From JAXMAF01 sp046350555 (GTDB lineage: Bacteria; Planctomycetota; Phycisphaerae; Phycisphaerales; SM1A02), in assembly GCA_046350555.1 (NCBI GenBank), contig JAXMAF010000036.1, forward strand, positions 1-39,831: a stretch of DNA of 39,831 bases. Reading direction: 5' to 3'. This document shows, piece after piece, positions 14,921 to 25,611 of the stretch (within the stretch, counting starts at the first letter, position 1; each line of letters opens with the position of its first letter). A model generated the notes under the pieces. It saw only the letters and a program-made list of their open reading frames with translations, made no database searches and had not been told where the DNA came from. Position numbers and translations under genes: made by a program.

Positions 14921-15691
14921 ATGGTCGATCTTTCCGTCGAGGATCTCGGACGAATGCCCTACGGCGCGGCGCTGGACCTTCAGCGCGCGGCGCTCGAGGC
15001 GACGGTGGCGGCGCGCGACGGCGGGCCGGGCGACGGCATGGCGGGCGCGGGTCGCGTCTATCTCGTCGAGCACGATCCCCCGGTCATTACCGTGACGCGC
15101 CGTCCGGGCGCGGGGCGACATGTGCTCGCATCGCCTGGACAGCTGGCGGAGACCGGTGTTCAGTTGTGCGAGACCGATCGTGGCGGGGACGTGACGTACC
15201 ACGGCCCGGGCCAGTTGGTCGTCTATCCGATCCTCGACCTCAATGCCCTCGGACTGCGCATCCACGGCTACATGCGCATGCTCGAGGAGGTCGTGATCCG
15301 CACCCTCGCCGACTTCGGTGTCGAGGGGTACCGCGACGCGTGCGCCACCGGAGTGTGGGTCGGCGGCTCCGCTGTCGTCGCCCCGGCGTGCGGCGATGCG
15401 GGCGCGTCCACCTCGGTCGAGGCCGCCCGTGTCGGAGGATCGAAGATCTGCGCCATGGGCGTCCGCGTCTCGCGCTGGGTGGCGATGCACGGCCTCGCCC
15501 TCAACGTCGCGCCGGAACTGTCGCACTTCGATCTCATCGTTCCCTGCGGGCTGCATGGGCGCACGGTGACGAGCCTGCGGCGCGAGCTGGGCGACGCCGC
15601 GCCGGGCATGGACCGCGTCAAGGCGTCGATCGTCGGACACCTTCGCGACCTTGTGCGAGCGCGCCGCGCCGCGACGGCATCGCGGGGATGA
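14921..15691 (+). CDS. lipB: Octanoyltransferase LipB
   Basis: Transfers octanoyl from acyl-carrier protein to lipoyl domains, the first step of lipoate synthesis; cytoplasmic, 256 aa. ATG 14921 (MVDLSVEDLGRMPYGAALD) matches the family start; the upstream extension of the frame is not conserved. Motifs: VYLVEHDPPVITVTRR, RGGDVTYHGPGQLVVYP, catalytic Lys in GGSKICAMGVRV, HGLALNV, and catalytic Cys in FDLIVPCGLHGRTVTSL. About 20 extra residues (AVVAPACGDAGASTSVEAAR) sit between GVWVGGS and the Lys motif, which are normally nearly adjacent. No LipA or other lipoate gene is nearby. Confidence 0.95.
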   Translation: MVDLSVEDLGRMPYGAALDLQRAALEATVAARDGGPGDGMAGAGRVYLVEHDPPVITVTRRPGAGRHVLASPGQLAETGVQLCETDRGGDVTYHGPGQLVVYPILDLNALGLRIHGYMRMLEEVVIRTLADFGVEGYRDACATGVWVGGSAVVAPACGDAGASTSVEAARVGGSKICAMGVRVSRWVAMHGLALNVAPELSHFDLIVPCGLHGRTVTSLRRELGDAAPGMDRVKASIVGHLRDLVRARRAATASRG

Positions 15692-15785
15692 GGTTCGCGG
15701 GCGGAACGAGCCGAGCACGCCGCCAGGATCGTCCGAGATCGACGGGAACGGGCGGCGGTGCGTGCAGCGCGGTATCGTCCGTCAC

Positions 15786-16043
15786 ATGTCCGCGCCTCGC
15801 GAACTCGCCCGACCCGACCTCGCCTCCAACGGCCTCGATGCCGGTCCGAGGCGGCCTCTCGCGCTCGAGGTCGCCCTCGCGACCGCCACCGTGCTGCTCG
15901 TCCCGCTGGCGATCCTGAGTGGTTGGATCGTCCTCTACGCGCTGGTGGCGAAGGTCGCGGGCGGCGCCGGCACGGCGACGTGCGCGATCGCCATGATCGC
16001 GCTTTCGGCGATCTACTTCGCTTGGTTGACCGGGACCGACTGA
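15786..16043 (+). CDS. Small two-helix membrane protein
   Basis: 85 aa from ATG 15786 (MSAPRELARPDL). Two predicted membrane helices: ALATATVLLVPLAILSGWIV and the segment TCAIAMIALSAIYFAWL. No family recognised. It follows lipB by 94 bases on the same strand and ends 8 bases before the convergent OmpH-like gene. Confidence 0.65.
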   Translation: MSAPRELARPDLASNGLDAGPRRPLALEVALATATVLLVPLAILSGWIVLYALVAKVAGGAGTATCAIAMIALSAIYFAWLTGTD

Positions 16044-16054
16044 CCGCTCGGTCA
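16041..16054. terminator. Inverted repeat holding two convergent stop codons
   Basis: TGACCG (16041-16046) and CGGTCA (16049-16054) form a short palindrome. Its outer bases are the TGA of the plus-strand small membrane gene and the TGA of the minus-strand OmpH-like gene. No T-run follows, so termination activity is uncertain. Confidence 0.35.
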
Positions 16055-16774
16055 CTCGCCGAAGCCGAGCTCCTTGAGGACGTCGGGCGTGATGTCCAGC
16101 GCCTGCGGGTAGCGAAGGACGCTGCGGAAACGGACCTCGTTGAGCGCCGCGCCGAGATCGGTCGCCTCGAACGGGTCGCTGGTGGCGATGAAGCGGTAGA
16201 CGATGTCGACGCCGAGCTTCTCGGAGACGACCTCGACGGCGTCGATCAACTGGCGATACGCCTTCTCGAGCTGCGCCGCGTCGAGCTTTCCCTTGCGGTC
16301 GACCGCCGCGCGCTGCCACGTGACGTACTCCTGGTACATCTTCTCGCCCTGCTGGAAGAGGTCCTGGTATTCGGGCGAGTCCTGGCCGAGCTTGCCGACC
16401 TTCTCGGCCATCTCCTGGAGCTTCTTGCGATACTCGGCATCCTGGTCGCTGAGCTCCTTGCCCAAGGCCTCGGCCTCCTCGACGAACCGGGCCTGCTCGC
16501 GGAGCTTGCGAAGCGGCTTGGTGATGTGCACGAAGCCGACGCTGTAGACGCGACCGAATGGCGGCTTGCCCCAGCCGATGCGCCCATCGTCGTTGCGGAC
16601 GGTCAGATCGCCCTTCGGGCCCTTGAGCACCAGCGACGACGCGGGTCCGAGCGCGGGATCGTCGAGCATCGCCTCGGCGGCGGCGACGCGCTCCGGCCAC
16701 GGCGAGCGGAAGACGACCAGGGCGGCGAGGACGGCGAGCAGACCGTAGAGGAAGAGGCGTTCGCGTGTGGACAT
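16052..16774 (-). CDS. OmpH/Skp-like periplasmic protein
   Basis: 240 aa, ATG 16774. An N-terminal signal or anchor (LFLYGLLAVLAALVVF) is followed by a strand-like start (VYSVGFVHITKPLRKL). A long charged coiled coil (about residues 90-175: EEAEALGKEL, YRKKLQEMAEKVGKL, LFQQGEKMYQEYVTW) precedes a C-terminal segment with GVDIVYRF and DITPDVLKEL. This is the Skp/OmpH layout: a trimeric periplasmic holdase for outer-membrane proteins. The N-terminal part is longer than in E. coli Skp. The start is 51 bases after the lepA stop, so co-transcription is likely. Confidence 0.75.
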   Translation of the reverse strand: MSTRERLFLYGLLAVLAALVVFRSPWPERVAAAEAMLDDPALGPASSLVLKGPKGDLTVRNDDGRIGWGKPPFGRVYSVGFVHITKPLRKLREQARFVEEAEALGKELSDQDAEYRKKLQEMAEKVGKLGQDSPEYQDLFQQGEKMYQEYVTWQRAAVDRKGKLDAAQLEKAYRQLIDAVEVVSEKLGVDIVYRFIATSDPFEATDLGAALNEVRFRSVLRYPQALDITPDVLKELGFGE

Positions 16775-16825
16775 AGGCGGAAGGGTACCGCGGCGGTGCG
16801 CGTCCGGCGACGCAAGACCCCCGTC

Positions 16826-18637
<1,812 letters not shown>

Positions 18638-18683
18638 GGGAAGTCGGGATGCTATGCGGCAGACGCGCGTCGCCGGTGTGTCG

Positions 18684-20531
18684 TCACGCGCTCGGCGGCC
18701 GCTTCCCGCGGATCGGCGCCGCCTCCTCGACGGCCATCCCGACGCGGACGAGCGTCCCTTCGTCGAAGAGTCGTCCGAGGATGGTGATGCCGTGGGGACG
18801 GCCGTCGGAGCGCAGGTTGGTGGGAACGGTGATCGAGGGAATGCCCGTTGTGTTGCCGATCATGAGCGGTCCCGCGAGGCCGCCCGCGAAGCTCGGCGCG
18901 GCCAGCACGTCGATCCCGGACATGACCTCGCGCATCGTCGCCATGACCTCGCGCCGGAAGCGCTCCGTCTGCACGAGCTCGATCGCGGGAACGAGCCACG
19001 TCCGCCGGAACGTGTTGGGCCAGGCCTCGTCGGCCTGCCAGGAGAGCTGGTCGTCGATGTTGGTCCGCGTCAGTTCCTCGAACGCGGCGGCGCCCTCCAC
19101 CAGCAGGGGCAGCACGAGCGTCTGGTAGGGGGCCTCGGGAACGTCCACGTCGACAATCGTCGCGCCCGCCGCGCGGAGCCGGTCGATCGTGTCGCGGTCG
19201 AACTTCGCGGTGGCCATCGCGCCGGCGGCGTCGGGGTCGGCGCCCGCGCCGGCCGCGGGATCTTCGAGCCAGCGCCGCACCACGCCGACGCGGAGTCCCT
19301 CGACCCCCGCGGCGACCGCGTCGCCCGGCGCCACCGATGGATCGGCCAGGAACGCCTGCTGGCGCGACGAGGGATCGCGGACGTCGGCGCCGTTGATCGC
19401 GGCGAGCACGAGCGAGACGTCGCGGCTGCTTCGGGCGATCGCCCCGATCTTGTCCATCGACCACGAGAGCGCCATGCAGCCGGTGCGGGCCACGCGTCCG
19501 AAGGTGGGCCGCAGCCCGACCGTTCCGCACTCCATGCACGGAGAGACGATGGAACCGAGCGTCTCGGTGCCGATGGCGAAGCTCACGCAACCCGCGGCGA
19601 CCGCCGATGCCGGTCCGGCGCTGCTGCCGCTGGCGCCACGGGAGGAATCCCAGGGATTCCTCGTCTGTCCACCGAACCAGAGCCGTACGCGGTTGCCGGT
19701 GGCGAGCTTGGCGACGAGCACGGCGCCCTGCGCGTTCAGCCGCTGCACGACGACGGCGTCCGTGTCGGGAACGCGATGCGCCACGGCTCAAGCGCCCCAG
19801 TCGTCGTGATGCCCGCGGGTGTCGATGATGTCCTTGCAGGCCCCGTGTAGGCAGTCCGTCGAGCGGCCCGAGCGCGCCTTGATGCCGCGCACGGACGCCG
19901 CGTTCCGCGGGCGCGCCGTCCGCGGTGAGCGTGACGACGGTTGAGCGTGCCGTTCTGGGCCTGAAGTCGCTTCAGGCAGAGCCCGGTGAGCCTGGACGCT
20001 GGTGACCACGCCGTCGCGCAGCCAGCACGCGTGGACCCGTGCGGGGCGAAGGCGAGGTCGAGGTCGTTGGCCGGCGCCGGCGGCGCCGTGCGGGGAGCGC
20101 GAAGGATCGCCGCCATCGGTGGTGCTGGACGGTCGCGCCGGGCAGCAGGCCGTCGAAGACGAGCCGCCGGGGCGAGGTCGTTGGCCAGAAGCCATGGGCG
20201 CCGAGGCCAGGATCAGGTCGCGCTGCTCATGGATGGTGCGCCACCTGCTGCTGCTCCTCCGGCGTGAAGTCGATCCCGAACATCGCCCGGGACTTCGATG
20301 GCGTCGACGATGCTGTCGTCGACGGCGACCAATCGCGGGTTGCTGCCCGGCGGCGTCGGACCGCTGGCGGGCGGCCCATCGTCGTCGCCGCGCGGGTGCC
20401 GCGGGGCGTGGCCAGCGCGAGCGTCCGCGACGCGCCGGCGAGCGCGGCCACGCCGGCCGCGAAGGCCAGAACCGGCGACGATCGCCGTTCAACGCGCGGG
20501 TCGCTCGTCGGGCCGGTCGGCCAGGTGTCAT
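18684..20531 (-). pseudogene. Amidase signature-family enzyme with multiply disrupted 5' half
   Basis: Ser-cisSer-Lys amidase (GatA-like fold). The last 367 codons (from about 19784) are intact: VLVAKLATG, WFGGQTRNPW, the Ser-rich GASGSSAGPASAVAAG, GTETLGSIVSPC, GLRPTFGRVARTG, and a normal end. The N-terminal 240 residues or so exist only as fragments in three frames between about 19790 and 20531: FGIDFTPEEQQQVA; TIHEQRDLILAS; ANDLAPAA; LVFDGLLPGATVQHHRW; GLCLKRLQAQNGTLN; and CKDIIDTRG, which holds the catalytic Lys. At least six indels are needed to join them. ATG 20531 is the likely start, with a signal-like VLAFAAGVAALAGAS in another frame. Such clustering is unlike ordinary decay and may be local sequence error. 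Confidence 0.8.
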
Positions 20532-20660
20532 GTGCGGAGGGTACACCCGATTTCGGGCCTCGAACGCCGCGAGGACGCGGGCCCGCGCGGGCCGAACGCC
20601 GGTCTTTGCGTCGGAGCGGGCGCGTCCGCGCACCGCGGCGTGCGCGATGGGCCCGCCGCG

Positions 20661-22211
20661 CTACCGCATCACCGGAAGCGCCACCTTCCGTTCGAGCTCC
20701 TCCACGGGCTGCGCGATCAGGTCGTAGCCGTCGGAGTCCACGATCGTGCAGCGCACCAGCTCGCCGGCGGCGAGGGGCGCGCGGGAGTGGATGTAGGTCA
20801 ACGAGTCGATCTGCGGCGCCTGGAAGTACGCGCGCCCGACGTGGAGACGTCCGCCCGCGGTGACGCCGGAGGTCGCGCGGCCCTCGGTGGCGCCCGGCGC
20901 GGGCCCGTCGACGAGCACGTCGAACTGGCAGCGCTGCGCCGCGACGTACGCGGCGTTCTCGAAGGCGATCGCCTGCTGTGCGAGCATGAGCTCGGCCTCG
21001 CGATGGCGCTTGATCTCGTCGGGCACGTGCAGCGCCGGATCCTCGTCCATGCTCCCCGCGGGTGTCCCGTCCTCGCGCGAGTAGCGGAAGACGCCCATCA
21101 TGTCGAAGCCCATCTCTTCGACGAACTCGAGCAGCTCGCGATGATCCTCGTCGCGCTCGCCCGGGAAGCCGGTGATGAACGTCGTGCGGATGGCGATGCC
21201 GGGCACGCGCTCGCGCAGCGTGCGCAGCAACGTCTCCTGCTTGGCGCGCGAGGTGTTGCGGCGCATCGCCGAGAGCATGCGGTCGCTCGCGTGCTGGAGC
21301 GGGATGTCGATGTACTTGACGATGCTCGGAAGCGACGCGAGGGCGTCGATCATCTCGTCGGAGAAGGTGCTCGGATAGGCGTACATGAGGCGCATCCACG
21401 CGCCGCCGTGCTCGCGCCCGACCGCGTCGAGCGTCCGCAGGAGGCCGACGAGCCCTTCGCCTTCGCCGTCGTAGCCGATGTCGCGCCCGAAGCTGGTCGT
21501 GTCCTGCCCGATCAGGTTCAGCTCGAAGGCGCCGCCGGAGAGGAGCTGCCGGGCCTCGGCGGCGATCGCCTCGAGCGGCTTGCTGCGCATCTTGCCGCGG
21601 ATCGAGGGAATCGTGCAGAACGCGCAGCGCTGGTTGCAGCCTTCGCCGACGCGCAGGTAGGCCCAGTGGCGCGGCGTGAGCCGGAAGCGATGCGAATCGT
21701 CCTCGAAGTAGCCGACTCCCTTGCCATCGGCGCCGTTGACGGTGAGTCCCACGACGTCGCGCCCCCGCTCCCTGGCCGCCTGGAGGGCGTTGCCGGCGAT
21801 CCAGTATGGCGCGGAGCGCTGCACGGAGTCGATCGTCTCCCGCGCCTCGCCGCCGATCACGGCGTCGAGGATGTGGTCGCGGTCGAAGACGCCGATCATC
21901 GCGTCGATGCCGGGCGCCCACTCGAGCATCCTGGCGCGGTGCCGCTGGACGAGGCATCCGGCGACGACGACGCGCCGGGCCGTGCCGCGCCGCTTCCGTT
22001 CGAGCGCCTCGTGGATCACCTCGATCGACTCGTCCTTCGACGCTTCGAGGAAGCCGCACGTGTTGATCACGATCGCGTCGGCGCGGTCGTGGTCGGAGAC
22101 GATCTCGAGTCCGGCGCCGTGCAGCATGCCGAGCATCTTCTCGCTGTCGACGAGATTCTTCGGACAGCCGAGGCTGACGAAGGCGATGGAGCGGATCGGC
22201 GTGGACGACAT
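20661..22211 (-). CDS. rimO: Ribosomal protein S12 methylthiotransferase RimO
   Basis: Radical-SAM enzyme that methylthiolates an Asp of ribosomal protein S12; 516 aa, ATG 22211. The N-terminal MTTase domain has its three cluster Cys in SLGCPKNLVDSE, NTCGF and AGCL. The radical-SAM domain has GCNQRCAFCTIPSIRGKMRS, read as C-x3-C-x2-C, and further conserved LIGQDTTSFG, YAYPSTFSDEM, IDIPLQHASDRML and TFITGFPGE. The C-terminal TRAM domain ends LVRCTIVDSDGYDLIAQP. Internal stretches around PAPGATEGRATSG and before GKGVGYFEDD are slightly longer than in E. coli. A tandem-repeat tract separates it from nadD upstream. Confidence 0.96.
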   Translation of the reverse strand: MSSTPIRSIAFVSLGCPKNLVDSEKMLGMLHGAGLEIVSDHDRADAIVINTCGFLEASKDESIEVIHEALERKRRGTARRVVVAGCLVQRHRARMLEWAPGIDAMIGVFDRDHILDAVIGGEARETIDSVQRSAPYWIAGNALQAARERGRDVVGLTVNGADGKGVGYFEDDSHRFRLTPRHWAYLRVGEGCNQRCAFCTIPSIRGKMRSKPLEAIAAEARQLLSGGAFELNLIGQDTTSFGRDIGYDGEGEGLVGLLRTLDAVGREHGGAWMRLMYAYPSTFSDEMIDALASLPSIVKYIDIPLQHASDRMLSAMRRNTSRAKQETLLRTLRERVPGIAIRTTFITGFPGERDEDHRELLEFVEEMGFDMMGVFRYSREDGTPAGSMDEDPALHVPDEIKRHREAELMLAQQAIAFENAAYVAAQRCQFDVLVDGPAPGATEGRATSGVTAGGRLHVGRAYFQAPQIDSLTYIHSRAPLAAGELVRCTIVDSDGYDLIAQPVEELERKVALPVMR

Positions 22212-22243
22212 GAAGCTGCGAGTGTAGGGGAGGGGCCGGCGGG

Positions 22244-22431
22244 GGCCGCGGAGGGGATCAGCCGCGGAGGCCGCGGAGAAGGATCAGCCGCGGAGGGCCG
22301 CGGAGGGCCGCGGAGGTTGCGGAGAGGGATCAGCCGCGGAGGGCCGCGGAGGTTGCGGAGAAGGATCGGCCGCGGAGGGCCGCGGAGGTTGCGGAGAGGG
22401 ATCGGCCGCGGAAGGCTGCGGACCACTGCGG
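22244..22431. repeat. 36-bp tandem repeat rich in CCGCGG
   Basis: About 4.5 imperfect copies of a unit beginning GGATCRGCCGCGGAGG and ending TTGCGGAGAR. Copies start at about 22255 (short), 22281 (long), 22327, 22363 and 22399. The unit is itself built from 9-bp GCCGCGGAG subrepeats. It fills the gap between the rimO start and the nadD stop, with no gene. Confidence 0.85.
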
Positions 22432-22466
22432 AACGGAATGGTGGTGGTTGCGATTCGTGGGCAGGA

Positions 22467-23159
22467 TCACGTTCCACTGCCTGCCGGGCGCTCCGGCACG
22501 TAGAGCCCGTGCGCTCGGATGTAGCGTTCCACCTCGGGGTCGAGGGCGTCGCCGACCGCTTCGCCGCGGCGCAGGCGCTCGCGCACCGCGGTTGCGCTTG
22601 TCTCGATGAGCGGCGCGTCGACGATGCATCGGATCCAGGTGTCGGCGTCGAGCGGGCCGTGGAGGCGCCGGAACGTCGATTCGAGCGCGGCGCGGGTGTC
22701 GGGCGGTCGGACGACCACCGCCGGGCGGGCGATGGCGAGGATCCCCGCCGGATCGCGCCATGACGGGAAGGAACGGGCGGCGTCGCTGCCCATGAGCAGA
22801 CGGAAGCGCTGCGCGGGGCCGAATCGTCGCCGCAGCGCCGCAAGCGTGTCGACGGTGTACGCCGGCGGCGGGCGGTCGAGCTCGATCGTGTCGATGATGG
22901 CGACCGGCGCGGTGCCTTCGGCGGGATCCGCGCCGGTCGGCGTCGCGAGCATCCTTCGAAGCGCCAGCCGCAGCATGGCCAGGCGATCCTCCGGTGGCGC
23001 GGGTGGGTGATCGGTCTTGAACGGATTGATCGAGGTCGGCACGTAGAGGATGCGGTCGCAGTGCAGGTGCTGCGCCACCGCACGCGGCACGTCGACGTGG
23101 GCGCGCTGCGGCGGGTCGAAGGTGCCGCCGAAGATGAGCAGTGGGCCGGGGACGCTCAT
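22467..23159 (-). CDS. nadD: Nicotinate-nucleotide adenylyltransferase NadD
   Basis: Forms deamido-NAD from nicotinate mononucleotide and ATP; cytoplasmic, 230 aa. ATG 23159 overlaps the stop of the upstream phosphorylase-like gene (ATGA, 23156-23159). Nucleotidyltransferase signature LLIFGGTFDPPQRAHVDV: the usual first His of the H-x-G-H motif is Gln here, while the second His is kept. YVPTSINPFK, FRLLMGSDAARSFPSW and the C-terminal IETSATAVRERLRRG (normally I-S-S-T-x-I-R) fit NadD. It ends with YIRAHGLYVPER. Confidence 0.92.
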   Translation of the reverse strand: MSVPGPLLIFGGTFDPPQRAHVDVPRAVAQHLHCDRILYVPTSINPFKTDHPPAPPEDRLAMLRLALRRMLATPTGADPAEGTAPVAIIDTIELDRPPPAYTVDTLAALRRRFGPAQRFRLLMGSDAARSFPSWRDPAGILAIARPAVVVRPPDTRAALESTFRRLHGPLDADTWIRCIVDAPLIETSATAVRERLRRGEAVGDALDPEVERYIRAHGLYVPERPAGSGT

Positions 23160-23854
23160 GCGGGTGGCCGTGCGTCGAGGAGAGGAAGCAACGCGCGAAG
23201 GATCGCCCGCACCGAGCGCATCGCGGCGGCCGTGCGCCGTCCGAACTGGATCGCGGTGGGGACGAGCGACGGCCGGCGCAGCAGCGCCGCCGCGACCGCT
23301 CCGGCGCGCGTCGAGCCGTCCGGGGCGATCCACGACATGATCTCGTCGGGAAGGTCGTGGTCGACGCCGTCGCTGACGCCGCGCACCACGAGCCACGGCA
23401 CGCCGAGTTCCTGGGCAGCGGCGGCGAACTCCGCCGATTCCATGTCGACGACGCAGGCCCGCGCATGCCGCGCCGCGAGGGCTCGTTTCGCGCTCGGACC
23501 GGCCACGGCCGAGACGGCGACCACGGCGCCGCGCGATGGTGCGCCGGTCCGGTCCCCGGGGAGGACGATCGGCGAACGCCACGACGCGCCCGCCTCGTCG
23601 AAGACCTCGTCGACGATCAAGGCCTCGCCCGCGAGCGGCCGCTCGCGGAGTCCGCCGGCGACGCCCGCGAGCACGACCGTCGGCGCCCGCCCATCGGCGC
23701 GCGGCGCGAGCGACGCAGCGTGCGCCGCGAGCCACTTCGCCGGCCCCTCGAGCGGACCGACGACGATCGGGCCATGGACGGAGTCGCCGAGTCCGCGAAG
23801 CCCTCGCGCTTCGACGGCGAGGGGACAGAGCAGGTGGATCCCGGCGTGCGGCAC
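23156..23854 (-). CDS. Nucleoside phosphorylase / MTAN-family hydrolase
   Basis: 232 aa, GTG 23854. PNP/UDP phosphorylase superfamily: LLCPLAVEARGL at the N-terminus, VVLAGVAGGLRE (phosphate/base loop), DMESAEFAAAAQELGVPWLVVRGVSDGVDH with the ribose-binding Met-Glu and the catalytic Asp of SDG. Candidate substrates are methylthioadenosine/S-adenosylhomocysteine, futalosine, or a hopanoid precursor (HpnG-like); the sequence alone does not decide. It overlaps nadD by four bases, so the two are translationally coupled. Confidence 0.82.
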   Translation of the reverse strand: MPHAGIHLLCPLAVEARGLRGLGDSVHGPIVVGPLEGPAKWLAAHAASLAPRADGRAPTVVLAGVAGGLRERPLAGEALIVDEVFDEAGASWRSPIVLPGDRTGAPSRGAVVAVSAVAGPSAKRALAARHARACVVDMESAEFAAAAQELGVPWLVVRGVSDGVDHDLPDEIMSWIAPDGSTRAGAVAAALLRRPSLVPTAIQFGRRTAAAMRSVRAILRALLPLLDARPPA

Positions 23855-24031
23855 GAGGCGATGCTATGGATCACGCGCATGGCGTCGAACGGTGCGTCGG
23901 TGCGCAAGATTCCGGCGGTCGAGCCGCGGCGCGCCGCGATCCAGTTCCGGCCTCGCCCGCGCCCCGCCCGGCGCCCGTTCCCGCCCTCGCTCTCGCGATC
24001 GCTATCATGGCGGCCAATTCCTGGAACTCGC

Positions 24032-24106
24032 GGCCCCGTCGTCTAGTCCGGTCCAGGACACCTCCCTTTCACGGAGGTAACACGGGTTCGAATCCCGTCG
24101 GGGTCA
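24032..24106 (+). tRNA. tRNA-Glu(UUC)
   Basis: 75 nt. The acceptor GGCCCCG pairs with CGGGGTC (one G-U pair), discriminator A24106. Anticodon stem CCTCC/GGAGG with loop CTTTCAC gives anticodon TTC. The T-arm is CACGG-GTTCGAAT-CCCGT-like and intact. No CCA is encoded. Its last three bases are the stop codon of the convergent AmpG-like gene. Confidence 0.97.
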
Positions 24107-25453
24107 TTCGCGTGCGACGACGTCCGTCGCGTGCAGCCGCCTGAGCATCTCGCCCGCGAAGGGGACCATCGCGAGCCCCGGCGCCCCCGCGACGATCGTG
24201 GCGATGAAGAAGCGCGGCCAGCCGAGCCACTCCGCCATTGCACCGGAGATGGATCCCGCGGCCGTGCTTCCCAGGAGCATCATGCTGCTCAGGAGCGCGT
24301 ACTGCGTGGCGCTGAAGCGTCGCTGGCAGCACGCCATGAGAAACGCGACGAACCCGGCGGCGACCAGGCCGGCGCAGAAGTTCTCGACGGCGATCACGAC
24401 GACCAGCTTGGTCATCGGTGGCAGTCCCGACGGCGCGGGCGGCGCCGCGAGGTCGAGCGACGGCCCAACGGCGGGCGCCGCGGCGAGCCAGAGGAATCCG
24501 ACGTTGCTGGCGACCTGGAGCACGCCAAAGAGCATGAGCGCGCGGGCCGTGCCGAGCCGTGCGACCACGCCGCCGCCGACAAGGGCGCCGACGATGGTCA
24601 TGGCGATCCCGAAGGCCTGTCGAACGGTGGCGATCTCTCCCTTCGAGAAGCCGCAGTCGAGCAGGAAGACGAGCGTCATGCGTCCGGCGAGGTAGTCCGG
24701 CAGCTTGAAGACGAGCACGAAGAGCAGGATCAGCCAGCCGATCGGGCGCCCGAAGAAGGCCCGCGACGGCTCGATCACCGCCTCGGCGAGCGAGGCCGGC
24801 GCGGCGTGGGCGTCGGGTGGCTCGGGGGCGATGAGCGTGCCGGCGAGGCCGATGGCCATCATCGCCGCGGCGATCGCGTACGCCGCCGGCCATGGCACGA
24901 CCTCCGAGAGCGCGAGCACGCCCGCGCCGCTGGCGATCATCGCGAGCCGGTAGCCGGTCACGAAGACCGCGGCCCCGGCGCCGCGCGAGCGCTCTTCGAG
25001 CACGTCGGCGCGATAGGCGTTGGCGGCGATGTCCTGCGTCGCGCTGAGCAGGGCCACGAGCGTCGCGAAGAAGGCGACCGGCAGCAGGGGGCTGGTGGCG
25101 TCGCGCGGACCCGCGAAGCCGAGCTGGGCGATCGCCGCGACGAGCGCCACCTGCGTGAGCAGCATCCAGGCGCGGCGCCGGCCGAACGGGGCGAGGAAGC
25201 GAAGCGGCCCGCGCGGGCTGAACGACGGCGCGTAGCGATCGACCAGCGGCGCCCAGAGCACCTGCAACGCGCTGGGAAGCCCGACGAGCGAGAGGAAGCC
25301 GATCGTGGCGAGGTCGAACTTCGCGCCGCGCAGCCACGCCTGGAGCGTGTCGGAGGTGAGCGCGAGCGGCAGGCCCGAGCCGAAGCCGATCAGCGCGAGC
25401 GCCGCGATCCGGCGGTCGAGGTAGGGCGCGAGGGCGCTGCGCTGCGAAGGCAC
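24104..25453 (-). CDS. ampG: AmpG-like MFS muropeptide permease
   Basis: 449 aa, GTG 25453. Inner-membrane major facilitator with about 12 helices. The AmpG-type start is clear: ALALIGFGSGLPLALTSDTL, QAWLRG, DLATIGFLSLVGLPSALQVLWAPLVDRY. ATQDIAANAYRADVLEE matches the family's cytosolic motif. Known AmpG imports anhydro-muropeptides for cell-wall recycling; substrate is inferred from family. The stop (24104-24106) overlaps the tRNA-Glu 3' end on the other strand. It lies upstream of no obvious operon partner. Confidence 0.9.
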   Translation of the reverse strand: MPSQRSALAPYLDRRIAALALIGFGSGLPLALTSDTLQAWLRGAKFDLATIGFLSLVGLPSALQVLWAPLVDRYAPSFSPRGPLRFLAPFGRRRAWMLLTQVALVAAIAQLGFAGPRDATSPLLPVAFFATLVALLSATQDIAANAYRADVLEERSRGAGAAVFVTGYRLAMIASGAGVLALSEVVPWPAAYAIAAAMMAIGLAGTLIAPEPPDAHAAPASLAEAVIEPSRAFFGRPIGWLILLFVLVFKLPDYLAGRMTLVFLLDCGFSKGEIATVRQAFGIAMTIVGALVGGGVVARLGTARALMLFGVLQVASNVGFLWLAAAPAVGPSLDLAAPPAPSGLPPMTKLVVVIAVENFCAGLVAAGFVAFLMACCQRRFSATQYALLSSMMLLGSTAAGSISGAMAEWLGWPRFFIATIVAGAPGLAMVPFAGEMLRRLHATDVVARE

Positions 25454-25611
25454 GGTCAGTTCATCGGCGCGCGGCGCGATCCGGCGTGAGCACCCGCGTC
25501 GTCGACGGCGCTGCGTGCGCTCCTGGCCTTCGCGCGTTCATCCGGGTCGCCACCGGCGACGCCGCCAACGGGATCGACGATCCGCGACGGCGCGACCCAT
25601 CACAACGCATG

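Noticed and set aside
22255..22431. CRISPR-like array
   Set aside because: The units are contiguous with no unique spacers and vary in length; there are no cas genes. It is a tandem repeat.
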